This document shows, piece after piece, positions 35,523 to 43,500 of a stretch of 64,000 nt of DNA; position 1 is the first letter of the stretch; each line of letters starts with the position of its first letter. Source of the DNA: an uncultured Acetatifactor sp. (lineage in GTDB: Bacteria > Bacillota > Clostridia > Lachnospirales > Lachnospiraceae); NCBI GenBank assembly GCA_910577665.1, contig CAJTOJ010000001.1, positions 62,001 to 126,000 of the forward strand. The letters run 5' to 3'. Made by a program: the position numbers and the translations under genes. Below the pieces are notes generated by a model. The model did no database searches. It worked only from the letters and a program-made list of their open reading frames with translations, and had not been told where the DNA came from.

Positions 35523-36692
35523 ATGAACGATTTAGACGAGATGTTGAAGGAAGCACCAGTTCTCACCTTTGATGCGTTTCCAGATCCGGCGTCCCAGAGT
35601 CCGGTGGAGATCAAATCCGCCCAGATAGTGGAGGCAGAGGTACAAAAGGAAGCCATGGAGGTGGAGCTGACCCCGGAAGAGAAGAAGATGGTGGATGACT
35701 TTGCATCCAGAATTGACCTGGCCAACACCCAGATGATCCTGCAGTATGGCGCCGGGTGCCAGAAGAAGATTGCGGATTTCTCCGATACGGCCCTAGGCAA
35801 TGTGCGTACCAAGGATATGGGGGAAGTAGGGGAAATGCTGACCCAGGTGGTAGCAGAGCTGCGGGAGTTCGATGAAGACGAAGATGAAAAAGGCTTTTTC
35901 GGCTTTTTTAAGAAAAATGCAAACAAACTCTCCAACATGAAGGCAAAATACGACAAGGCCGAGGTGAACGTGAACCGGATCAGCGAAGCCCTGGAACAGC
36001 ACCAGGTGGTCCTGCTGAAGGATGTAGCCATGCTGGATAAGATGTATGAACTGAATCTGAATTATTTCAAGGAGCTATCCATGTACATACTGGCCGGCAA
36101 GCAGAAGCTTCGCAAGGCCAGTGAAGAGGAGCTTCCTGTTCTGGTGGAAAAGGCCCAGAGAAGCGGCCTGCCAGAGGATACCCAGGCTGCCAGGGATTTT
36201 TCGGAGATGTGCAACCGGTTCGAGAAGAAGATACATGACCTGGAACTGACCCGCACAGTGGCGCTCCAGATGGCACCTCAGATCCGTCTGATCCAGAACA
36301 ATGACATTGTTATGAGTGACAAGATACAATCCACCCTGGTGAATACCATCCCTCTCTGGAAGAGCCAGATGGTTATAGCCATTGGTGTGAGCCATTCCAC
36401 GGATGCGGCCAGGGCCCAGCGGGCAGTCAGTGATATGACCAACGAACTGTTGAAGAAGAATGCGGAGACGCTTAAGATTGCCACTGTGGAGACAGCCAGG
36501 GAGAGTGAACGGGGTATTGTGGATATTGAGACTCTCAAGGCCACTAACCAGACCTTGATCAGCACCTTGGACGAGGTCATGAAGATCCAGCAGGATGGCA
36601 GGGAAAAGCGGAAGAACGCAGAAGTGGAGCTGCAGAAGATCGAGAAAGATATGCGCGACAAACTGTTGGAGTTAAGCCGGGTCAGACCATAA
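35523..36692 (+). CDS. TelA-like toxic anion resistance family protein
   Basis: 389 residues, almost entirely helical and soluble, with no signal or membrane segment. Recognisable family blocks are SRIDLANTQMILQYGAGCQKKIADFSD (about 60), YDKAEVNVNRISEALEQHQVVLLKDVAMLDKMYELNLNYFKELSMYILAGKQKL, and the C-terminal NTIPLWKSQMVIAIG plus ATNQTLISTLDEVMKIQQDGREKRKNAE. TelA proteins are linked to tellurite and cell-envelope stress, but tellurite is rarely the natural role. The start is set by ATGGAGG. With the XpaC-like gene it forms the classic two-gene operon. Confidence 0.9.
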   Translation: MNDLDEMLKEAPVLTFDAFPDPASQSPVEIKSAQIVEAEVQKEAMEVELTPEEKKMVDDFASRIDLANTQMILQYGAGCQKKIADFSDTALGNVRTKDMGEVGEMLTQVVAELREFDEDEDEKGFFGFFKKNANKLSNMKAKYDKAEVNVNRISEALEQHQVVLLKDVAMLDKMYELNLNYFKELSMYILAGKQKLRKASEEELPVLVEKAQRSGLPEDTQAARDFSEMCNRFEKKIHDLELTRTVALQMAPQIRLIQNNDIVMSDKIQSTLVNTIPLWKSQMVIAIGVSHSTDAARAQRAVSDMTNELLKKNAETLKIATVETARESERGIVDIETLKATNQTLISTLDEVMKIQQDGREKRKNAEVELQKIEKDMRDKLLELSRVRP

Positions 36693-36840
36693 GGCAAAAG
36701 GAAAGGCATTCTTCCCACGGATGCCCGGGTGCTTATACGGCATGACAGGAAGTATGAAAGGGGTGCTGGGGATCCAGGGGAAGACAGGATTGGCCAGGAA
36801 GGATTTTGTCAAGATTTGTTAGGAAAGGAAATTGTGCAGA

Positions 36841-37515
36841 ATGGATGCCATAACAGTAAAAGACCTGTATACATTGAGTGAGACCCTTGCGGCCGGACTG
36901 TTTGAGGGGGTCACCTACCCCTGGGAGGTGCTTCCCCGGATCCGGGAGTATATCATAACCCTGGGAGAGACCCTGCCAGAGGATATCTATGAGAAGCGCG
37001 GAGAACATATCTGGGTGGCCAGGAATGCAAAGGTAGCACCTACTGCGTGCCTGAATGGTCCTCTGATCATTGACGGGGAGGCCGAGATCCGCCACTGTGC
37101 TTTTATCCGTGGCAATGCCATAGTGGGAAAAGGGGCTGTGGTGGGCAATTCCACAGAGCTGAAGAATGTGGTGCTGTTCAATAAGGTACAGGTGCCCCAC
37201 TATAATTATGTGGGGGACAGCATACTTGGGTTCAAGGCCCATATGGGAGCAGGCTCGATTACCTCCAATGTGAAAAGCGATAAGACCCTGGTGGTTGTAA
37301 AAGGCAAGGAGTCCCTTATTGAGACAGGCTTGAAGAAAATGGGCGCCATGATTGGGGACTGTGTTGAGGTGGGCTGCAACAGTGTGTTGAATCCGGGCAC
37401 TGTGATCGGCAGACACTCTAATATCTATCCCGCCTCCATGGTGCGGGGAGTGGTTCCTCCCTACAGCATATACAAGAACAGGACTGAAATCGTGGAAAAA
37501 AGGGTGGAAATGTAA
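36841..37515 (+). CDS. Left-handed beta-helix (hexapeptide repeat) protein, UDP-GlcNAc pyrophosphorylase-like
   Basis: 224 residues. From about residue 60 it is a run of imperfect hexapeptides (VAPTACLNGPLIIDGEAEIRHCAFIRGNAIVGKGAVVGNSTEL...) forming a left-handed parallel beta-helix as in the C-terminal acetyltransferase half of GlmU. The N-terminal nucleotidyltransferase half is absent, although the short LPRIREYIITLGETLP segment resembles the linker seen in clostridial homologues. Probably an acyl- or acetyltransferase acting on a nucleotide sugar; acceptor unknown. ATG 36841 is favoured over TTG 36832 because GGAAAGGA is correctly spaced. A strong terminator follows. Confidence 0.82.
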   Translation: MDAITVKDLYTLSETLAAGLFEGVTYPWEVLPRIREYIITLGETLPEDIYEKRGEHIWVARNAKVAPTACLNGPLIIDGEAEIRHCAFIRGNAIVGKGAVVGNSTELKNVVLFNKVQVPHYNYVGDSILGFKAHMGAGSITSNVKSDKTLVVVKGKESLIETGLKKMGAMIGDCVEVGCNSVLNPGTVIGRHSNIYPASMVRGVVPPYSIYKNRTEIVEKRVEM

Positions 37516-37528
37516 AGGGATAAGACGT

Positions 37529-37568
37529 GGCGGCTTCTGGCAAATGGATGTGCAGAAGCCGCCTTTTT
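37529..37568 (+). terminator. Intrinsic terminator after the hexapeptide-repeat gene
   Basis: Perfect 11-base-pair stem GGCGGCTTCTG (37529-37539) and CAGAAGCCGCC (37553-37563) followed by TTTTT (37564-37568). Confidence 0.9.
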
Positions 37569-37709
37569 GGATGCTGTCGATTTTTGAAGGAACCTTGTAC
37601 AGGGTATTGATTTTTGGCCAGGAATATGAGAAAATGTATCCGAATGATATTATTTTATCAATTAGCAGATTGACAAAGTAATAACTTAAGAATCGAAAGG
37701 AGATTTCAC

Positions 37710-38402
37710 ATGATTTATTCAAAGGAAGTTGAAGAAATGTGCACAGTCGCCCAGGGTGTGCATCATGGTTGTGCGCCTATCCCCGAAGAAGCAAAGTGGG
37801 TGCAGGCGAAGAGGGTAGAAGATATTTCCGGCTTGACACACGGTGTAGGCTGGTGTGCTCCCCAGCAGGGTGCCTGCAAGCTGACCCTCAATGTGAAAGA
37901 GGGTATCATCCAGGAAGCCCTGGTGGAGACCATTGGCTGTTCCGGTATGACCCATTCCGCGGCCATGGCTTCTGAAATCCTCCCTGGTCTCACAGTAATG
38001 GAAGCACTGAACACGGACCTGGTATGTGATGCCATCAACACCGCCATGAGAGAGCTGTTTCTGCAGATTGTCTACGGACGTACCCAGAGTGCATTTTCTG
38101 AGGAAGGACTGCCCATCGGTGCCGGACTGGAAGATCTGGGCAAGGGTCTGCGCAGCCAGGTGGGAACCATGTATGGTACTCTGAAGAAGGGACCCCGCTA
38201 TCTGGAGATGGCAGAAGGGTATGTGACTGGCATTGCCCTGGATGCAGAAGACCAGATCATCGGTTATGAGTTCGTGAGCCTTGGCAAGATGACTGACTTC
38301 ATCAAGAAGGGGGATGATCCCAACACTGCATACGAGAAAGCAAAAGGCCAGTATGGCCGTGTTGCTGACGCCGTGAAGATTATCGATCCCAGGAAAGAAT
38401 AG
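37710..38402 (+). CDS. NifU/IscU-like iron-sulfur scaffold-type protein (GGGtGRT-associated)
   Basis: 230 residues, soluble. The segment VGWCAPQQGACKLTLNVKEGIIQEALVETIGCSGMTHSAAMASEIL (about 47-92) resembles the IscU/NifU N-terminal fold with conserved cysteines, while the rest (LEDLGKGLRSQVGTMYGTLKKGPRYLEMAEGYVTGIALDAEDQIIGYEF) is family-specific. The metal-binding set differs from true IscU, so an Fe-S role is suggested, not shown. AAAGGAG lies just upstream. The next gene encodes its constant partner, a GGGtGRT protein, 86 bases downstream; the two are clearly a functional unit. Confidence 0.85.
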   Translation: MIYSKEVEEMCTVAQGVHHGCAPIPEEAKWVQAKRVEDISGLTHGVGWCAPQQGACKLTLNVKEGIIQEALVETIGCSGMTHSAAMASEILPGLTVMEALNTDLVCDAINTAMRELFLQIVYGRTQSAFSEEGLPIGAGLEDLGKGLRSQVGTMYGTLKKGPRYLEMAEGYVTGIALDAEDQIIGYEFVSLGKMTDFIKKGDDPNTAYEKAKGQYGRVADAVKIIDPRKE

Positions 38403-38488
38403 AGCACAGCGGCGAGGCTGTTGTGTGATGCTTCTCAAGGAACGATGTGAATTGAGAAGATTCCATAAAAACAGGAGGACAGGAAAAA

Positions 38489-39499
38489 ATGGCTTTATTT
38501 GAATCATATGAAAGACGTATTGATAAAATCAATGCTGTGCTGAACAGCTATGGCATCTCTTCCCTGGAAGAAGCAGAGAAGATCACAAAGGATGCCGGAC
38601 TTGACGTATACGAGCAGGTAAAGAAGATCCAGCCCATCTGCTTTGAGAATGCATGCTGGGCTTATACCGTAGGTGCTGCCATCGCCATCAAAAAAGGCTG
38701 CCGCAAAGCTGCAGATGCCGCTGCTGCCATCGGAGAGGGCCTGCAGGCTTTCTGTATCCCGGGGTCTGTTGCAGACACCCGTAAGGTGGGTCTGGGCCAT
38801 GGCAATCTGGGCAAAATGCTTCTGGAGGAAGATACTGACTGCTTCTGCTTCCTGGCCGGACATGAGTCTTTTGCGGCTGCAGAAGGTGCCATTGGTATCG
38901 CAGAGAAGGCCAATAAGGTGCGCCAGAAACCCCTGCGTGTGATCTTGAATGGTCTTGGCAAGGATGCTGCCAAGATCATCTCCCGCATCAACGGATTCAC
39001 TTTCGTAGAGACAGAGTATGATCCCTATACCAACGAAGTAAAGGAAATCGAGAGAATCCCTTACTCTGAGGGACTTCGTGCCAAGGTAAACTGCTATGGT
39101 TCCAACAGTGTCCCTGAAGGAGTGGCTATCATGTGGAAGGAGAATGTGGATGTATCCATTACTGGCAACTCCACCAATCCCACCAGATTCCAGCATCCAG
39201 TGGCAGGTACATACAAGAAGGAGCGCACCGAGGCTGGCAAGAAGTACTTCTCCGTTGCTTCGGGTGGCGGCACAGGCCGTACCCTGCATCCTGACAATAT
39301 GGCTGCAGGCCCTGCATCCTATGGCTTTACCGATACCCTGGGCCGTATGCACTCTGATGCACAGTTCGCCGGGTCTTCTTCCGTTCCTGCCCATGTGGAG
39401 ATGATGGGCTTGATCGGTATGGGGAACAACCCTATGGTGGGTGCTACTGTGGCTGTGGCTGTCTCCATCGAGGAAGCGGCCAAGGAAGGAAAGTTCTAA
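38489..39499 (+). CDS. GGGtGRT family protein
   Basis: 336 residues, soluble, very regular composition. It contains the family-naming motif as ASGGGTGRTLHPDNMAAGPASYGFTDTLGRMHSDAQFAGSSS (about 254-300), plus CIPGSVADTRKVGLGHGNLGKMLLEEDTDCFCFLAGHESFAAAEGAIGIAEKANKV and a Cys-rich N-terminal half (ICFENACWAYTVG). No known enzymatic activity. GGAGG lies 11 bases upstream of the start. A terminator follows directly, so the pair with the NifU-like gene forms a closed two-gene operon, as in other Clostridia. High codon regularity suggests strong expression. Confidence 0.9.
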   Translation: MALFESYERRIDKINAVLNSYGISSLEEAEKITKDAGLDVYEQVKKIQPICFENACWAYTVGAAIAIKKGCRKAADAAAAIGEGLQAFCIPGSVADTRKVGLGHGNLGKMLLEEDTDCFCFLAGHESFAAAEGAIGIAEKANKVRQKPLRVILNGLGKDAAKIISRINGFTFVETEYDPYTNEVKEIERIPYSEGLRAKVNCYGSNSVPEGVAIMWKENVDVSITGNSTNPTRFQHPVAGTYKKERTEAGKKYFSVASGGGTGRTLHPDNMAAGPASYGFTDTLGRMHSDAQFAGSSSVPAHVEMMGLIGMGNNPMVGATVAVAVSIEEAAKEGKF

Positions 39500-39538
39500 A
39501 TGCAGCTTTTAAACTGAAAATGTGCCGGAAGGCAGATG

Positions 39539-39575
39539 AGTACCGTAACCTTTCCAGGGGTTGCGGTACTTTTTT
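39539..39575 (+). terminator. Intrinsic terminator after the GGGtGRT gene
   Basis: AGTACCGTAACC (39539-39550) pairs with GGTTGCGGTACT (39559-39570), with one U-G pair and an eight-base loop, followed by TTTTT. Confidence 0.85.
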
Positions 39576-39612
39576 CGTGTCCGGAAGAGAAAAGGCAACT
39601 CAAAAAATGCAA

Positions 39613-39641
39613 TTGACGTACGCTTTCACGTACGTTATAAT
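39613..39641 (+). promoter_or_regulatory. Toxin-antitoxin promoter with palindromic operator in the spacer
   Basis: TTGACG (39613-39618) and a perfect TATAAT (39636-39641) with a 17-base spacer. The inverted repeat ACGTACG (39616-39622) and CGTACGT (39629-39635) fills the spacer and would suit binding of a dimeric antitoxin for autorepression. The leader to the antitoxin start is about 120 bases. Confidence 0.65.
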
Positions 39642-39769
39642 GAATCTGCATCAAGATAGACAGCCAAACCCATGTGCTACAGGCAGATCAAATTGGAATA
39701 TCAGAAATGGCACTCTGGAGGGCCATGGATGGTGCGGCGTCTTTTTAGGGAGCGGTCAGGAGGGGATAT

Positions 39770-40018
39770 ATGACAGTAATGAATGTTACAACGGCAAGGA
39801 AGAATCTCTACCGGCTGATTCGGGACGTGAATGAGAGCAGCCAGCCAGTGACAATCACCAACAGCAGGGGAAAAAATGCCGTACTGTTGTCAGAGACAGA
39901 CTGGAATTCCATACAGGAGACCATATACCTCAATTCAGTACCAGGTATGCAGGAGAGTATTGTGGCACAAGAACCAGTGGAGAAACGGGAGATTTACGAT
40001 CCGGATGCAGAGTGGTGA
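39770..40018 (+). CDS. Type II antitoxin, Phd/YefM family
   Basis: 82 residues. N-terminal DNA-binding Phd fold MNVTTARKNLYRLIRDVNESSQPVTITNSRGKNAVLLSETDWNSIQETIYL is typical of YefM; the C-terminal tail (QEPVEKREIYDPDAEW) is the toxin-neutralising segment. AGGAGGGG lies five bases before the start. It is followed by a YoeB-type toxin gene, starting 77 bases after the antitoxin stop, which is a larger gap than the usual overlap in this family. Expected to repress the operon through the palindrome at 39616-39635. Confidence 0.92.
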   Translation: MTVMNVTTARKNLYRLIRDVNESSQPVTITNSRGKNAVLLSETDWNSIQETIYLNSVPGMQESIVAQEPVEKREIYDPDAEW

Positions 40019-40095
40019 CCCGGGATGGAAGGCATCAGTGCGCTTGTTTATCCGGAAATCTGACAGGATTGTCAGATGGACAGAAAGGAGGCTAT

Positions 40096-40407
40096 ATGTA
40101 TCTGGTCACGTTCAGTGCGGAAGCATCCCGGGATAAAAAGCGCCTAAAGGCCGCAGGACTGGAGGAACGGGCCAGGAAACTGCTGCATCTGATTGCAGAG
40201 AATCCTTTTCGGGTTCCACCAGCTTACCAGGCATCCAGAGGCAGTCTGCAGGATTTTTATTCCAGGCGGATTAATTTACAGCACAGGATTGTCTATCAAG
40301 TGGACAAGACAGCCGTCTCCCCCAGAGGACAGCAGGATGGATGTCCTCGGGTAGAATATGAGGGGACTGTCTATGTCAAGCGTATGTGGACATCTTACAG
40401 ACTGTAA
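40096..40407 (+). CDS. Txe/YoeB-family mRNA interferase toxin (variant C-terminus)
   Basis: 103 residues, ribosome-dependent RNase fold. YLVTFSAEASRDKKRLKAAGLEERARKLLHLIAENPFRVPPAYQASRGSLQDFYSRRINLQHRIVYQVD follows YoeB closely, including the catalytic Glu and Arg region. It then carries a ~15-residue insertion (KTAVSPRGQQDGCPRVEYEGT) and ends VYVKRMWTSYRL, lacking the terminal His-Tyr pair seen in YoeB (RTHY-type end). So activity may be reduced or the catalytic set altered. The ATG at 40096 is fixed by AAAGGAGG; the longer in-frame extension upstream is not used. Confidence 0.85.
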   Translation: MYLVTFSAEASRDKKRLKAAGLEERARKLLHLIAENPFRVPPAYQASRGSLQDFYSRRINLQHRIVYQVDKTAVSPRGQQDGCPRVEYEGTVYVKRMWTSYRL

Positions 40408-40541
40408 ATTTTTTTGAAACAGCATCTTGGGAAAAACAGGAAAGATGTCGAAAAATATAGGGTATTTTGCGCATCTGGATTTGAGGGGTGTGACAATAAA
40501 GTACAAATATCTGGATCAGATTTCCGGATTTTGATTGATAT

Positions 40542-40565
40542 GCCTGCTGGAGCGGGCAGGGAGGT
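40542..40565 (+). promoter_or_regulatory. Mini-hairpin abutting the ribosome binding site of the M60 peptidase gene
   Basis: GCCTGCT-GG-AGCGGGC (40542-40557, one U-G pair) then GGGAGGT (40559-40565), ATGAGC and GTG. The preceding TTTTGATTGATATGCC is close to TTTCTGATTGGTATGCC in the 58.8-kb tandem array. Confidence 0.65.
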
Positions 40566-40571
40566 ATGAGC

Positions 40572-43500
40572 GTGAAGAAGCAAATTGCGTATTTACTGGC
40601 GGTCGCAATGTTTTTCAACATGGGATCTGTGGGGTACGCCGCACAGTCCGATACAGCGGGGCAGACAATAGAGGGAAATGGGAATCTGCCAGGGCAGGAC
40701 AGTGTATCCCAGTCAGATGCTGCTGTGACACCCTCTGACACACTGCCTGCGGACAACCCGGGGACGGGAAGTGGAAGTGCGGGATGGGTGACCGGAGATG
40801 TGGGACAGGTGACAGTATCCATAGGGGCGGCGCTGGAATTGAAAAAGCCGGTGACATTTACCGTGAAACTGGTGGATGCCCAGGGAAGCAGCTTGACAGA
40901 TTCTGTTGTCATAGGCGGAAGACAGGAAGACGGAAGCAGACTTGCGCAGGAAAGCCAGACCCGTTTTGAGAGACTGGCAGCAGGGGAATATACTCTTTCG
41001 GTTTCTGCCCAGGGCTTTTCTTCCTATACCCAGGTACTGTCTGTTAGGAATAAGGCCTATGCCGTGAATCTGATGACAGGATTCCCTAAGCTGGAAGGCG
41101 TGGTGTTCCAGGCAGATACCCCTCATCCGGGTGTGTTGCTGGTAGGTGATGTCAATGGAGATGGTAAGATCGATCTGGCAGACAGGTCAAAGCTTATGGA
41201 AGCCATTGACGGTGGTACTTATTCTGAATCATGTGATCTGAACGGTGACGGTGTGGTAGATCTGGTGGATCTGGAATATTTTACCATAGGCTACAATGAG
41301 ACACGGCACACCCTGGCCTGTGAGGAAGTCTCCATCTCTCCGCTGGTGGTATCGGGTGTTGCCGCAAATGGAACCACTGTGACCGGGGGAAGCCTGGCAG
41401 ATGCCCTGGAGGGCCGGGGAAGTGTCTCACTGAAACCTGCTGCAGACAAAGAGATCACACAGGAGAATCCTGTGACGCTGGAATTTGACTTTTGGGGTAC
41501 CGGGGATATGAACCAGATGGACGGTTTTATCCTGGAAACCGCAGGGGATAATCATATCAGGAGCGGTCGGCTGGAGATCATTTATGAGGAGAACGGCATC
41601 CAGCAGGGACCGGTGGAGATTCCGGTTCCCGAGGAAGGCGTTTACCCCCTGCTTCGCGGCAATGAAGGTGTTACCATAGAGAGGCACAACGGTGCCATAT
41701 GGATCAACCTTGGCAGCCAGATTGCCGTGAAGAAGATTACTTTTACTATAACGGGCATGACCACAAACCCTACCCTGGCAGAGATCTCCAAGGTGGAATT
41801 CGTCAATGGCATGGGGGACAGGATCCCCGATCCAGAGATGGATATCCCGGAGAATTTAACCGCCACGGCTTCCAGCAAGAAGGTAAGCTTGTCCTGGAAT
41901 CCCTGCGTCAATGTGACAGGATATGAAGTGCTGGTAAAACAAGGAGACCGTCAGGAGACGGTGATGGTGAACAAAAATGCTTTTGACCTTACGTCCTTTG
42001 GCGGCAGGGAACTAGTCAATTACCAGGAATACCGCATACAGGTGCAGTCGGTAAACGGCACCTGGCGGAGCGGATATGGCCCGGAAGAGACGGCAGTTCC
42101 TAAGCCGAATGGCAAGCCGGACAAGCCGGACGGGGTATCAGCCAGAGGAAAATACCAGAGTATTGTGGTGTCCTGGAAGAATATGAAGGACACACTTACC
42201 TACAACTTATATTATAAAGAAAGCACTGCGTCAGAATACCAGAAGATTGCCGATATCCAGGGAAACACTTACACCCTTCGGGAATTGAAGGATCTGACCG
42301 AGTATACCATCTATGTGACCGGCGTCAATGAACTGGGAGAGAGCGGACCTTCCCTGGCTGTCTCTGCCAAGACCACGGACATGAATCCGGCAGTGGTGCC
42401 AAAATATAACCTGATCAACACAGGAGCCAAGGGAGAAGCTGGCAGCCATATCATAGGGGCTGCTGCAAGCGGTAAAATGTATGACAGTCCTCTGGACACC
42501 AAATCCGGCACTGCCTGGGGTACCGTGGATCACGATCCGGCTTCCTACTATTATAAAGGAACCTGGGATGACGGAGGTTTTAATCCTATGAGGCCCCAGC
42601 ATGGTCTCACCTACGAATTTGACCAGGCATACAAGATGGATACCATTGCCTTGCAGGAGATCGAGGCACAGGACATGGCCTATTCTTATGCCAAGGTGCG
42701 GTACTGGGATGCTGCCGGTACCCAGACAGATCTGGGAAATGTTTCCATCCAGCAGCGGTCTGACAAAGAGGGCAGGATTTATTATGTGTTGAAGCTACCC
42801 CAGGCAGTGGAGTTAAAGAAGATCCAGTTCGGACTGGCCCGGTACCTGGCAGATGGCAATGTGCCCATCACTGTATCAGAGGTATATTTCTACTATTATG
42901 ATACCTTGATGGATGAAATCATGGCTCTTTATGCAGATGATCTACATACCACGTTGCGACCTGATGTAACCCAGGTTCATATAGATGCCCTGCGGACGAA
43001 GGTGAATACCGTGGATCCTGTCAGCGGGGAATATCACCCTGACAGGGAACTTCTGGAGCAGGAACTTGCCACGGCAGAAGCCATCCTAAAGGATACCAGA
43101 CTGGGTGGCGCTGTGATCGTTCACAATACCATCAGCACCAGGGAAGCAGGCAGGGGATTCAGCGGACTGAATGCATGGCAGCCATTAGGAGTGACAGTGG
43201 CAGCCCAGGAAGAGATCATGGTCTATGTGGGCCATAATACCAGGAAGACAGGGGACGCTACCAATCTTCAGCTGGTGGCTACCCAGTACCATGCAGAATC
43301 CGGTACTGTGTCCAAGGAGATTGCATCCCTAAAGGTTGGGCCAAACAAAGTCACTGTGCCCAAGCTATGGTCTGTGTCAGAGTATGAATCCGGTGGTGCA
43401 CTGTATGTCCAGTATACAGGTGACAACCCGGAAGACCGGTATGCTGTCCGGGTCAGTGGTGGTGTCCAGGTTCCGAGACTGGATCTGTACCAGGTGACAG

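Noticed and set aside
31843..36692. topB, XpaC-like and TelA-like genes as part of a conjugative or plasmid-derived element
   Set aside because: No relaxase, coupling protein, integrase or replication gene nearby, and composition equals the flanks; XpaC/TelA are common chromosomal genes.
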